Notes under the pieces: generated by a model
What the model saw: the letters and a program-made list of their open reading frames with translations, nothing else
Databases searched by the model: none
Told to the model about the DNA's origin: nothing
Shown here: positions 26,624 to 35,617 of the stretch, piece by piece
Position numbering within the stretch: position 1 is the first letter of the stretch
Layout of the letters: each line of letters starts with the position of its first letter
Program-made: the position numbers and the translations under genes
Assembly (NCBI GenBank): GCA_002723275.1
Contig: PBNZ01000044.1
Span: 1 to 58,526, forward strand
Direction: 5' to 3'
Length of the DNA stretch: 58,526 nucleotides
From: Planctomycetaceae bacterium
Lineage (GTDB): Bacteria > Planctomycetota > Planctomycetia > Pirellulales > Pirellulaceae

Positions 26624-27646
26624 ATGTCCCAACCGGCAATCGTCAACTTTGGCCCCCAACCTCACAGTGTCGAATTGCGTGACATCGAATCTCCGAAAAT
26701 GGGAGATGAAGAGGTCTTGCTCGAAGTCGATGCAGTGGGAGTATGCGGCAGCGATCTGCACATGTGGACGGGCCAACAAAGCTGGCCGGTCGAATACCCG
26801 ATGGTCTTGGGACATGAATTTGCCGGAACGATCCGGCAAGTTGGAGATCGCGTTCTGGGTTGGCAGGTGGGAGAACGAGTCGTCAGTGAGACTCACGCGG
26901 TTATCGATCCAAACAATCCACTCTCTCGCATTGGCCTGTACAACCTCGACCCCTCACGGGGTGGTTTTGGCGCGGCAGTGAACGGTGCGATGACTCATGA
27001 GGTGGCTGTTCCGGCACGAATTCTTCATCGAATTCCGGAGAATCTTTCCTCCCAGGTTGCCGCTTTAACGGAGCCTTGTTGCGTGGCATACAACGCCTCC
27101 GTCATCAATTCGACGATTCGCCCGGGAGATCGCATTCTGGTCATGGGTCCGGGGCCCATTGGAATTCTTTCGGCAGCGATCGCAAAACTAGCGGGTGCGG
27201 AGGTCGGTATCGTAGGACTAGAAAGAGATGCCGCGCGTCTTAAAATTGCAAAGGAATATGGCTGCGAGATACTGATCGAAGACGCAGGGCCATGGGCTCG
27301 ACGAGGAGATGGACTTGGTGTCGACGGAGTTATCGATGCAACCGGAGTTTCCATCGCACTCAAATCGGCTTTAGAGGTCGTCCGCCCGGCCGGATGGATC
27401 ACGAAAGTCGGTTGGGGGCCACAACCGCTCGACTTTTCCATCGATCCTTTGGTGCAGAAAAACATCAAGTTACAGGGAAGCTTCAGTCACAACTGGCCCG
27501 TCTGGGAACGAATCCTAGCGTTGTTGGGTTCCGGCCAACTCGATGTCCAACCGATTATCGGCGGGCAGTGGCAGCTTCCTGACTGGCACGATGCATTCGA
27601 AACGATGCACTCAGGATCCATCGTCAAAGCCGTTTTGACTCCCTAA
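26624..27646 (+). CDS. Zinc-dependent medium-chain dehydrogenase without the structural zinc cysteines
   Basis: The protein has 340 residues, of the sorbitol/threonine dehydrogenase branch, which oxidises a polyol or amino alcohol with NAD(P). The catalytic zinc ligands are present: Cys41 (GVCGSD), His64 and Glu65 (LGHEF). The Rossmann motif is GPGPIG near 178. The structural zinc lobe keeps its length and flanks (SETHAVI to YNLDPSRGGFG), but the four Cys at the C-x2-C-x2-C-x7-C spacing are replaced by Asp95, Asn98, Ser101 and Asp109. The start is the ATG at 26624 with GGAAAG upstream, not the TTG at 26609. It is transcribed divergently from the Hpt gene. The substrate cannot be told from sequence. 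Confidence 0.88.
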   Translation: MSQPAIVNFGPQPHSVELRDIESPKMGDEEVLLEVDAVGVCGSDLHMWTGQQSWPVEYPMVLGHEFAGTIRQVGDRVLGWQVGERVVSETHAVIDPNNPLSRIGLYNLDPSRGGFGAAVNGAMTHEVAVPARILHRIPENLSSQVAALTEPCCVAYNASVINSTIRPGDRILVMGPGPIGILSAAIAKLAGAEVGIVGLERDAARLKIAKEYGCEILIEDAGPWARRGDGLGVDGVIDATGVSIALKSALEVVRPAGWITKVGWGPQPLDFSIDPLVQKNIKLQGSFSHNWPVWERILALLGSGQLDVQPIIGGQWQLPDWHDAFETMHSGSIVKAVLTP

Positions 27647-27670
27647 GAAAGCCCTGACTCATTGAGCTCG

Positions 27671-28537
27671 CTAAGATTCGATTAATCGCCGCAGGGTTTC
27701 CAGATTGATCTCATCCCACGATCGACCGGCCTCGTCACCCTTGGGGGTTTCGAGATACATGGGGACCTGCTCAAAACGAGAATCGTTCAGCAGATGCCTG
27801 AAGGGTTCCAGCCCTAGACATCCTTCACCGATGTGTTCGTGTCGATCACGTTTTGATCCCAGGGGATGCTGACTATCATTCAAATGAAATGCACGAAGCC
27901 GATCGATACCGATCGTATGATCGAATTGCTGCATCGTATCCTGATACTCCTGCTGCTCAACAAGGGGATACCCCGCGGCGAAGACATGGCAGGTATCAAA
28001 GCAGATCCCCAGACGATCCGAAGTCGTTACCTGAGAGAGAATTTCAGCAAGCTGCTCGAATTCAAAACCTAAATTCGTCCCCTGCCCCGCGGTCGTTTCG
28101 AGTAAACACGAGGACGAAATGCTTTCCGTTCGGGAATGGATTTCGTCCAGCGCCTCGGCAACTCGTCTTAACCCCGATTCCGGGTCACTCTTTGTGTAAG
28201 ACCCGGGATGAAACACGACGTAAGGAATGGAAAGTGCATCGGCTCGGCGCAATTCCGTTTCCAACGCATCGATTGACTTATTCCACAAAACATCATCTGG
28301 GGAAGCGAGATTGATTAGATACGAAGCATGAACGAGGGGTGCTTGAATCCCCTGTTCATCAAGCGCATCCCGAAAGCGAACTGAATCATCCTGCGAAACA
28401 GGCTTCATCGCAGGCTTAGGCCAGATTCGGGGAGCGAGTGTAAATACCTGAACGCAATCACACCCTGCTTCTGCCGCGCGATTCACAGCCTCGAAGAAAC
28501 CACCGGAGATCGACATGTGACAGCCCAGGATAGCCAT
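27671..28537 (-). CDS. nfo: Endonuclease IV (AP endonuclease)
   Basis: The protein has 288 residues. Endonuclease IV cuts DNA 5' of abasic sites during base excision repair and binds three zinc ions. Signatures include the N-terminal LGCHMSISGGF, VFHPGSYTKS, CLLETTAGQGTNLG (zinc Glu), ICFDTCHVFAAGYP (Asp and His ligands) and AFHLNDSQHPLGSKRDRHEH IGEG (Asp, His ligands). Length is normal. It converges with the dehydrogenase gene, with 24 bases between the stops. The ATG at 28537 is the conserved start. Confidence 0.95.
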   Translation of the reverse strand: MAILGCHMSISGGFFEAVNRAAEAGCDCVQVFTLAPRIWPKPAMKPVSQDDSVRFRDALDEQGIQAPLVHASYLINLASPDDVLWNKSIDALETELRRADALSIPYVVFHPGSYTKSDPESGLRRVAEALDEIHSRTESISSSCLLETTAGQGTNLGFEFEQLAEILSQVTTSDRLGICFDTCHVFAAGYPLVEQQEYQDTMQQFDHTIGIDRLRAFHLNDSQHPLGSKRDRHEHIGEGCLGLEPFRHLLNDSRFEQVPMYLETPKGDEAGRSWDEINLETLRRLIES

Positions 28538-28615
28538 AACTGTTCTTTCTTGCCAAAAACTCGAGTCAATCGTTCATTCCACGGACTAGCGTCCAAAGCT
28601 CCGTTGAGATTCGAC

Positions 28616-29137
28616 CTAGATCTCGACCAAGACCAATACAAATTGCACGATGCGTAGCGCTATCAAGCCCAGAGCAATAATGCTGCAAACCTTGCCAGCC
28701 TGAGTCAGGCCACGGCCACTGGAATCCATCTGCCCACGATCCATCCTGGCCAAGTCTTCGTTGGCCATCACCCAAGGCGCGATTCCAAGCGGATGACAAC
28801 AGATAAGGCTCATGATCCCGAGCACGAGGATGAAAACGCCACGATGTTGTTGCAGGATGGCACCGGACATTCCGTCGCCCTTTTGGGGGTCGATGCCAGC
28901 CTTCGGCGCTTCGAACGGATTCCTATCACGTTGAACCGAATCTTCCGCATCGGAAAACGGATTATTGCCATCCGAAATATGGAAGCCGTCATCGCTCCTC
29001 GATTCACCTCCCGCAACACTCGCATCGGGAATCACGGTAATCGCGTCACACTCCGGGCACTTTGCTGACTCACCAGCATGCACATCCTGGACACGTAATA
29101 TTTTTCCGCAACCTGCACATGGAAATTCAATAGCCAT
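28616..29137 (-). CDS. Zinc-ribbon membrane protein with DUF4190-like C-terminus
   Basis: The protein has 173 residues. It begins with a zinc ribbon (CAGCGKILR and CPECDAITV), followed by an acidic linker and a C-terminal membrane region with two or three helices (GVFILVLGIMSLICCHPLGI, VCSIIALGLIALRIVQFVLV). The stretch AWVMANEDLARMDRGQMDSSGRGLT between the helices is typical of planctomycete DUF4190-like proteins. It lies 15 bases downstream of a paralogue on the same strand, and AAAGGT spanning that gap serves as its ribosome site. The role is unknown. Confidence 0.75.
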   Translation of the reverse strand: MAIEFPCAGCGKILRVQDVHAGESAKCPECDAITVIPDASVAGGESRSDDGFHISDGNNPFSDAEDSVQRDRNPFEAPKAGIDPQKGDGMSGAILQQHRGVFILVLGIMSLICCHPLGIAPWVMANEDLARMDRGQMDSSGRGLTQAGKVCSIIALGLIALRIVQFVLVLVEI

Positions 29138-29152
29138 GAATACTGCTACCTT

Positions 29153-29791
29153 TTAGACGACGAAGCCGGTGATCAAATTCACAAGAAACAAAAAAATAGA
29201 GGCCGCGAAAATGACTAACCAAAACAGAGTCATCACCATTCCGATCACTCGACCCACTCGAGTGAAATTCAAACTTTGCGAATCCATTCTCCCCAGTTGC
29301 ATTTTTCGCAAATCGGCATTGCCCATCATCCAGACCAACCCTGCCAGCAACGGACAGGGTACCAAAATCCCTAGGACACCCAATCCCAGAATCAATCCGC
29401 CACGACTCGACTCCAAAGGCAAACTCCGCACCTTCGGCTCGATAATCTCCGATTCGCTCGCAAAAGGATTCCCAATTTCTTCGGCGGTGGCGATGAGCTG
29501 AGAATAAACCATGTCCGCCGATTTCCAATCCTCCGCATTACAGCGGAGCTCACAATCAGCGGTAACCCTACCTTCGGACAGCCAAGTGTCGAGTACAGAA
29601 CGGACTACCGGTCCGTAAACTTTCCCATCGTTCGTCCGTAATAGCCACAATTCCTCAGCACTATCTCCCGCCAGCTCAGTTGGATGATTCACCTGCCCGC
29701 AACGAGCGCACCGAACGTTCTCGGTATCACCGCCGCTCCTGCCTAGCAGCGATCCACAGCGACTACATTCCGAGGGAATATTCATCCTCAT
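29153..29791 (-). CDS. Zinc-ribbon plus GYF-domain membrane protein, paralogue of the next gene
   Basis: The protein has 212 residues: a zinc ribbon (CSRCGSLLG, CARCGQVNH), a GYF_2-type domain at about 45-98 (EELWLLRTNDGKVYGPV with the GP-containing core, ending DWKSADMVY), then a DUF4190-like membrane region with two or three helices. Its WMMGNADLRKMQLGRMDSQS segment aligns with WVMANEDLARMDRGQMDSSG in the neighbour, showing an ancestral duplication in which only this copy has the GYF domain. GYF domains bind proline-rich peptides, so it may recruit a partner to the membrane. Function unknown. Confidence 0.75.
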   Translation of the reverse strand: MRMNIPSECSRCGSLLGRSGGDTENVRCARCGQVNHPTELAGDSAEELWLLRTNDGKVYGPVVRSVLDTWLSEGRVTADCELRCNAEDWKSADMVYSQLIATAEEIGNPFASESEIIEPKVRSLPLESSRGGLILGLGVLGILVPCPLLAGLVWMMGNADLRKMQLGRMDSQSLNFTRVGRVIGMVMTLFWLVIFAASIFLFLVNLITGFVV

Positions 29792-30035
29792 TTCTCCCCT
29801 GCTCGGGATAACGGAGCATCCATCCGTGCACCTCTAAAGGGGGATTCCCTTATTAAAAACCGCCGGCACGGCTTACGTTAGGGGATCTCATTCATTTTTG
29901 CCAGCTGCCGAATCGATATTCAAACGAGAAAACTTGCTCGTTTATCCCAACTCTCGGTAGAATTGGTAATGAGTTCGAATATCTTTGGGTGACTGAGTTT
30001 TATTCCGGTGCCCGACCTTAGAGAGTCACGTCGTC

Positions 30036-30506
30036 ATGTTTCAGAATGGATTGATTGGAGCCATCATTGGCGTCATCACCGCGGCCGGGGGATATTGGTT
30101 GGTCCGTCGGATCATCGCAGTCCGTCGTGAGGCGAAGCTGGCAGCGGCAAGAAAGCAATTCGCACTTCGTCGGGAATGGCTGGAAGCTGATTTTCTGCAA
30201 ACGGCATCTTCGACGGGAAAGCCGCGCGGATTAACGTGGATCGACTGTGACTTTTCGAGTGAGGTATCGTTCGCTCGGGACCGAAAGTCGGGAGAACTGA
30301 CCGCTCTCGTTGGCGTCACAATTCAGTTCGAAGCAATCGAGGGCGGATGCATGGAAGACGTGGAGGCGGTTGCGAATCGCAAAGCGGCCACCGCCGTATT
30401 TCGTTACGAAGGTTCAGGTTGGTCGACAGACGGCCGTGCCATCTTCAATCTGAACCCGGTCGAAGCGATTGAGTACTATCGGAGCGAGCTGGAGGTTGTG
30501 GACTAG
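30036..30506 (+). CDS. Hypothetical membrane-anchored protein
   Basis: The protein has 156 residues. Residues 4-24 form one membrane helix (GLIGAIIGVITAAGGYWLVR), followed by a basic helix (IIAVRREAKLAAARKQFALRREW) and a soluble domain with beta-strand patterns (TWIDCDFSSEVSFARD, TALVGVTIQFEAIEGG). I do not recognise the family. Its 3' end overlaps the end of the opposite-strand GHMP kinase by 62 bases, so the two genes cannot both have private terminators here. Confidence 0.65.
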   Translation: MFQNGLIGAIIGVITAAGGYWLVRRIIAVRREAKLAAARKQFALRREWLEADFLQTASSTGKPRGLTWIDCDFSSEVSFARDRKSGELTALVGVTIQFEAIEGGCMEDVEAVANRKAATAVFRYEGSGWSTDGRAIFNLNPVEAIEYYRSELEVVD

Positions 30507-31554
30507 GCGACTCTTCGTCGAGCCATTCAGGGTAGTTCATTTGATTCGTAATGCGTGGACGGATCACCCGACATCCAATCGCCGCAAGTTCGGTAGCAAG
30601 CCGTTGAAAGGCGTTTGGATCTGGCAAGGTCCCAACGATTGCTCCGCCCGAACCCGCATATTTTGCACTCGCTCCGACCCTTCGAGCATGTTGAATCATC
30701 TCAACATGCCCTGGATGCAAACGACAAATGCTTTGTCGCAGATCAAAGTTAGCATCAATCGCAGCTGCTAACTTATCCGCCTCTCCGTTTTCAATCGCCT
30801 GCTTTGCTTCTTCGGTGAGACGCGCGAATTGGGACATCGCATCCACGACCGCTGAGTCACCTCGTTGATATCTTTCTCTCAAATCGTTGTGAAATACTTC
30901 GGTGGGTTCACTCAAATCCGTCCGAAAGGCGAGATAGACGGGCGGCAACTTTTGAGAATCAACATACTCGTACGCGCCACACTGAAAACCTTGGAGGTTA
31001 CTCATATGGTCTTTGCTGAAGTCCATGGCAACGACGCCTTCGTAGACTTGCACGACACGATCCTGCAAACCGGCACCAATTCCTAATTCCTCGGCCTCAA
31101 CTGACAGAGCCAACGACGGCTGGATACGTCGGTCAATTCCGACCTGATAGAAGTCCATCAAACTTCGCAAGGTGGCGACGATGATTGCGCTGGATCCAGC
31201 CAACCCAACCTGTCTCGGGATATTAGATGCGTATCGAATCGAAAAATTCTGGTCGTGCAGCGTATGACCATGTCGTTCACAGTATTCAACGAACTTCTTA
31301 ATCGTTGCCTTGACCAGCCGCACACCGCCGTAATAACCGTGCAGAGCAACATCACGACTCAGCTCGCGCACGTTTCGGAAACTCGAACGATCCTCTTGGC
31401 TCAATACGATCTCGAGCGAATCCCATTCGTAGAGCACGACTTCTGCGTAGAAATCGCGTACGCTGAATGAAATCGTTTTACCATGGTATCCGTCAGACGG
31501 ATTACCGACCAGACCAGCACGTGCATAGGCTCGACGTCGCAACAATTGCATCAT
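30445..31554 (-). CDS. GHMP-superfamily kinase resembling plant glucuronokinase
   Basis: The protein has 369 residues. GHMP signatures are motif 1 ARAGLVGNPSDGYHGKTISF, the ATP loop YASNIPRQVGLAGSSAIIVA (motif 2) and the C-terminal AKYAGSGGAIVGTLPDP (motif 3). Motif 1 closely matches the plant glucuronokinase pattern ARVGLLGNPSD-Y-G-TISF. That enzyme phosphorylates glucuronic acid to glucuronate-1-phosphate. The ATG overlaps the galU stop (TGATG) and has GGAGGAT upstream, so translation is coupled to a UTP-sugar-1-phosphate uridylyltransferase, exactly the next step to UDP-sugar. The sugar specificity is an inference; related bacterial GHMP kinases use other hexoses. Confidence 0.78.
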   Translation of the reverse strand: MMQLLRRRAYARAGLVGNPSDGYHGKTISFSVRDFYAEVVLYEWDSLEIVLSQEDRSSFRNVRELSRDVALHGYYGGVRLVKATIKKFVEYCERHGHTLHDQNFSIRYASNIPRQVGLAGSSAIIVATLRSLMDFYQVGIDRRIQPSLALSVEAEELGIGAGLQDRVVQVYEGVVAMDFSKDHMSNLQGFQCGAYEYVDSQKLPPVYLAFRTDLSEPTEVFHNDLRERYQRGDSAVVDAMSQFARLTEEAKQAIENGEADKLAAAIDANFDLRQSICRLHPGHVEMIQHARRVGASAKYAGSGGAIVGTLPDPNAFQRLATELAAIGCRVIRPRITNQMNYPEWLDEESPSPQPPARSDSTQSLRPGSD

Positions 31555-32450
31555 CAATCCTCCGGATACTCAGCGAGTATTTTTCGCATATGCTTGGCAA
31601 CAGACGGACCATATTGCGAGTCCGCAAGGGCCGCCTCAACGAAGGCCTGGAAATAGGACTCGAAATTTCCGACGTCATATCTTTTTTCACCAGGTGCAAG
31701 TTGCACCCCCAAGATTCGCCCACCGTCTTGAATAATACTGCGCAAGGCATCGGTAAGCTGAATTTCGCCCCCCTTGCCTGGCGCCGTACGCTCCAAATAG
31801 TCGAAAATACTGGGTCGACAGATGTACCGCGCTGCCACCGCGAGATTACTCGGGGCCTGTTCTACACTCGGTTTCTCAACCAGATCACTTAGCTCAAAAA
31901 CGTCGCCTGCGTCGCCGCGAGGCTGAGCAATTCCATAGTTGACCACCTCTTCACGAGGAACTTTTTGGAATGCGATAACGGCATCAGCTCCCTCCCGATC
32001 AAAATGATCGATCATCCGTCGGCAAACATCCGATCGACTATTTAGCCCTAGAAGTGAGTCGCCCAGGGCAATCATAAAGGGTCTTTGGTTAACAAAGGGA
32101 CGAGCACATAAAACGGCATGTCCGAGTCCGAGTTGACGTCGCTGTCGCGTGTAGAAATAGTCGATCTCTGCTCGCTCAAAGTCAAGCTCCGCTAAAAGAT
32201 CCTCCTTCCCATTGGTTCGCAGGTGACGCACCATTTCGGTATCGATGTCGAAATGATTTTCGATCGCAGTCTTGCCGGGTCCCGTTACAAACAGCATTTC
32301 CCGGAGGCCAGAAAATGCTAGCTCTTGCACCACATGCTGCACCGTCGGACGTCTACCCAGGGGCAGCATCTCCTTTGGCTGACTCTTGGTCAGAGGAATC
32401 AGTCGAGTACCGCGTCCAGCAACGGGAATGACGGCGACATTTACTGGCAT
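31554..32450 (-). CDS. galU: UTP-glucose-1-phosphate uridylyltransferase
   Basis: The protein has 298 residues. It makes UDP-glucose (or another UDP-sugar) from UTP and the sugar-1-phosphate. The nucleotide motif is VAGRGTRLIPLTKSQPKEMLP, followed by FVTGPGKTAIENHFD, FMIALGDSLLG and VEKPSVEQAPSNLAVAARYI, as in GalU. Length and order are normal. It is upstream of, and coupled to, the glucuronokinase-like gene. The leader holds three degenerate 16-base repeats ending about 12 bases from the start. Confidence 0.92.
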   Translation of the reverse strand: MPVNVAVIPVAGRGTRLIPLTKSQPKEMLPLGRRPTVQHVVQELAFSGLREMLFVTGPGKTAIENHFDIDTEMVRHLRTNGKEDLLAELDFERAEIDYFYTRQRRQLGLGHAVLCARPFVNQRPFMIALGDSLLGLNSRSDVCRRMIDHFDREGADAVIAFQKVPREEVVNYGIAQPRGDAGDVFELSDLVEKPSVEQAPSNLAVAARYICRPSIFDYLERTAPGKGGEIQLTDALRSIIQDGGRILGVQLAPGEKRYDVGNFESYFQAFVEAALADSQYGPSVAKHMRKILAEYPED

Positions 32451-32461
32451 AATCCATACCT

Positions 32462-32509
32462 ACCAATCAGGAAACCGACCCATCAGGAAGCCGGCCAATC
32501 ATGAAACCG
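32462..32509 (-). repeat. Three degenerate 16-bp tandem repeats upstream of galU
   Basis: On the plus strand the copies are ACCAATCAGGAAACCG, ACCCATCAGGAAGCCG and GCCAATCATGAAACCG. They sit 12-59 bases before the galU ATG, so they overlap the likely promoter or leader. They may be protein binding sites or a decaying slippage array. Confidence 0.75.
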
Positions 32510-32615
32510 GATGTCGAACGGCTATTGGCGATCAAGCGCCTGAGCGGCCAGTTCGAACATCCTGGACATTAACGCTTCCAGCTTAAACAAAACCGCCGGA
32601 TGCCGACGGATTGAT

Positions 32616-35324
32616 TCATGTTTTTAACAGTTTGCGTAACACGTTCTGAAGAATCCCGCCATTTCGATAGTAATCCATTTCTACGGGAGTATCGATGCGG
32701 ACGGTGGCGGGAAACTGTGTCACTTTTCCATCAGCGGCCGTGGCCGTGACCTTCACGACACCGCGAGGCTCGAGTTGGTCATCGACCGGGATATCAAAGG
32801 TTTCCTCCCCGGTCAGTCCCAGCGATTGCCAGGTTGCCCCATCGGCAAACTCCAATGGCAACACGCCCATTCCGACGAGATTACTGCGGTGGATCCGTTC
32901 GTAGCTTGCCGCAATCACGGCTCGCACGCCGAGCAGTTGAGTTCCCTTGGCAGCCCAATCTCGGCTACTTCCCGTCCCGTACTCTTTTCCAGCTAGCACG
33001 ACCAACGGCACCTCTTCCTGCTTGTACTTCATCGCGGCATCGTAAATGAACATCTGCTCTCCATCGGGCAAATGTCGTGTCCAGCCGCCTTCGGTGCCGG
33101 GCGCCAACTGGTTACGAATCCGAATGTTCGCAAAGGTACCGCGAAGCATGACGCGATCATTCCCACGGCGAGACCCATAACTATTGAAGTCGGTGGGATC
33201 CACGCCACTTTCGATAAGATACTTGCCGGCCGGACTGTCCTTGGCGATGGCACCCGCAGGTGAAATATGATCCGTCGTCACCGAATCTCCCAACAACGCC
33301 AAAACACGGGCACCTTGAATGGTGCGAATCGGCGCTGGCTCGGCGGTTAGATCAACCATAAACGGCGGTTCTTGAATGTACGTACTGTCCTCTTGCCATT
33401 CGTAGATATCTCCGCCGGAAACATCAATGGCGTTCCAACGTTCATTCCCGTCGAAGGCATGGGAATACTGGCTGGTGAACATATCGGGTTTGACAGCCGC
33501 CGCGATCACTTCCTCAACTTCGTCTCGAGTTGGCCAAATTTCCTTCAGGTAGACATCATTGCCATCGGCATCGACACCGATCGGCTCCGTGGTCAGATCG
33601 ACATCGGTACTGCCTGCGAGTGCGTAGGCAACCACCAAGGGCGGACTTGCGAGATAGTTCGCCTTCACAAGCGGATTCACACGTCCCTCGAAGTTACGAT
33701 TACCACTCAAAACAGCTGATGTGACAAGATCGCCTTCGATCACGGCCTTGGCAACCGGTTCAGGAAGCGGACCGCTGTTTCCAATGCAGGTGGTACATCC
33801 ATAGCCCACCGTATGGAATCCCAGACTCTGCAAGGCGTCGGTCAAACCTGCGGCGTTGATGTAATCGGTAACGACGCGTGAACCGGGGGCCAAACTTGTC
33901 TTCACGTAACCGGGAACTTTGAGACCGCGTTCGACGGCCTTTTTGGCGACAAGTCCAGCCGCCATCATGACCGAAGGATTGCTGGTATTGGTGCAACTGG
34001 TAATCGCTGCGATTACGACCGCACCGTGACCGATCGGAATCATCTGACCATTCTGCACCTCGGCGGTTCGCCCCAGGTCGGCATCGGTGAGTCCGAAGCC
34101 ACGTTCGTTGACCGGCATTTGCAAACTCGAGGCAAAGGCTGGCTTCATCCGCGACAGAGGCACTCGATCCTGAGGTCGTTTGGGACCTGCCAGCGAGGGT
34201 TCGACCGTTCCCATATCAAGCGACAACTGCTTAGTGAAGGTCGGCACCTCTGAATCTTCCGAGACAAAGATTCCCTGCTCTTTGGTATATCGTTCGACCA
34301 ATTCGATATCCGACGCATCGCGTCCTGTACGTTCCATGTACCTCAGGGTCTCACCGTCGATCGGGAAAAATCCCATGGTCGCTCCGTATTCGGGCGCCAT
34401 ATTCGCAATGGTGGCACGATCCGCCAGAGACATTTTAGAAACGCCCTCTCCGTAGAACTCTACAAACTTTCCGACGACCCCTTCCTGGCGAAGTGCTTCG
34501 GTCACGGTCAACACGAGATCGGTTGCCGTCGCACCCGCCGCAATGTCCCCTGTTAATTCGAATCCGACAACCTCGGGCATCAGCATGTAGAGCGGTTGAC
34601 CAAGCATGACCGCCTCCGCCTCAATCCCGCCGACTCCCCAACCAACAACGCCAAGTCCGTTGATCATCGTCGTATGACTGTCCGTACCGACCAGTGTGTC
34701 AGGGACAGCAACTAATCCTTGACTATCCTCTCGCAGGAAAACCCCCTTGGCGAGATATTCGAGATTCACCTGGTGGACGATGCCCGTGTTCGGGGGCACA
34801 GCTCGAAAGTTGTCCAATGCTTGCTGGCCCCAACGAAGAAACTCGTATCGCTCTCGATTCCTCTGAAACTCCAGATCGACGTTAACCTGTAAGGCGTCGG
34901 AGGAACCAAATCGGTCAACCTGGACCGAATGATCGATGACGAGATCCACGGGGATGAGCGGATTAATTTTTCTGGGATCTCCACCCATGCGAGCCATCGC
35001 GCTGCGCATCGCCGCCAAGTCCACGACAGCCGGAACCCCGGTAAAGTCCTGCAACACAACGCGTGAGGGCAGAAATGGGATTTCTGTTTTGGCCGGTGAC
35101 GGAGCATTCCAAGAGGCGAGCTTGACAATGTCATCTTGTGTAACCACGTATCCGTCGTAGTTTCTCAGGACCGCCTCCAAGAGCACGCGAATGCTAAAGG
35201 GCAGTCGTGCCATGCTTTCGAGGCCCGCATCTTCAAGTTTCGAGAGGCGGTAAATCGCGGCGGGTCCGTTGCCTGTTTCGAACGAATCGCGTGCATTATA
35301 CGGATCGACAACATTTGAAGTCAT
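32616..35324 (-). CDS. acnA: Aconitate hydratase A
   Basis: The protein has 902 residues. It isomerises citrate to isocitrate in the TCA cycle with a 4Fe-4S cluster. Cluster cysteines are in [12 protein letters not shown] and [12 protein letters not shown]; the swivel domain contains [37 protein letters not shown] and [14 protein letters not shown]. Length is standard for bacterial aconitase A. I prefer the ATG at 35322-35324 over the TTG at 35367-35369 because the added 15 residues are not conserved. The citrate link to a tricarboxylate transporter elsewhere in the window is suggestive only. Confidence 0.95.
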   Translation of the reverse strand: MTSNVVDPYNARDSFETGNGPAAIYRLSKLEDAGLESMARLPFSIRVLLEAVLRNYDGYVVTQDDIVKLASWNAPSPAKTEIPFLPSRVVLQDFTGVPAVVDLAAMRSAMARMGGDPRKINPLIPVDLVIDHSVQVDRFGSSDALQVNVDLEFQRNRERYEFLRWGQQALDNFRAVPPNTGIVHQVNLEYLAKGVFLREDSQGLVAVPDTLVGTDSHTTMINGLGVVGWGVGGIEAEAVMLGQPLYMLMPEVVGFELTGDIAAGATATDLVLTVTEALRQEGVVGKFVEFYGEGVSKMSLADRATIANMAPEYGATMGFFPIDGETLRYMERTGRDASDIELVERYTKEQGIFVSEDSEVPTFTKQLSLDMGTVEPSLAGPKRPQDRVPLSRMKPAFASSLQMPVNERGFGLTDADLGRTAEVQNGQMIPIGHGAVVIAAITSCTNTSNPSVMMAAGLVAKKAVERGLKVPGYVKTSLAPGSRVVTDYINAAGLTDALQSLGFHTVGYGCTTCIGNSGPLPEPVAKAVIEGDLVTSAVLSGNRNFEGRVNPLVKANYLASPPLVVAYALAGSTDVDLTTEPIGVDADGNDVYLKEIWPTRDEVEEVIAAAVKPDMFTSQYSHAFDGNERWNAIDVSGGDIYEWQEDSTYIQEPPFMVDLTAEPAPIRTIQGARVLALLGDSVTTDHISPAGAIAKDSPAGKYLIESGVDPTDFNSYGSRRGNDRVMLRGTFANIRIRNQLAPGTEGGWTRHLPDGEQMFIYDAAMKYKQEEVPLVVLAGKEYGTGSSRDWAAKGTQLLGVRAVIAASYERIHRSNLVGMGVLPLEFADGATWQSLGLTGEETFDIPVDDQLEPRGVVKVTATAADGKVTQFPATVRIDTPVEMDYYRNGGILQNVLRKLLKT

Positions 35325-35498
35325 AACGTAAACCTGTGCATTTTCTTGGTTTGAGACATCTCGACTCAATCAATTGAGCGGTATCTCGCAGCTATCTTCA
35401 CACGGCAGAGCCGCATGTAGAATGGCGAAACCAGTCCGTATTTTAACGCAATCGGGCTCTTCTCGTTAGTCGAAGTGCTCGGAGTCAGCCAGAAAGGA

Positions 35499-35543
35499 AT
35501 GCCGGGAGTGTTTTCGGCATGGGGCATTCAGGGCGCCTGAATG
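35499..35543. promoter_or_regulatory. Two inverted repeats upstream of the DUF1330 gene
   Basis: ATGCCG at 35499-35504 pairs with CGGCAT at 35515-35520. CATTCAGG at 35525-35532 and CCTGAATG at 35536-35543 form an 8-base inverted repeat around GCG. They lie 75-120 bases upstream of the ATG at 35618 and could be operators. Confidence 0.45.
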
Positions 35544-35617
35544 GGTACACTCAGCCGCGTCACGGTCTATCTCGCGTTCTTGAATGCTCCACTTTCCACT
35601 CTCGCAAGGTGAACCAA

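Noticed and set aside
27853-28314. Plus-strand open frame opposite nfo
   Set aside because: Low-complexity His/Arg-rich translation with no domain; a mirror of the nfo codon pattern.
32462-32509. CRISPR-like repeats near galU
   Set aside because: Units are directly adjacent, only 16 bases and degenerate, with no spacers and no cas genes.
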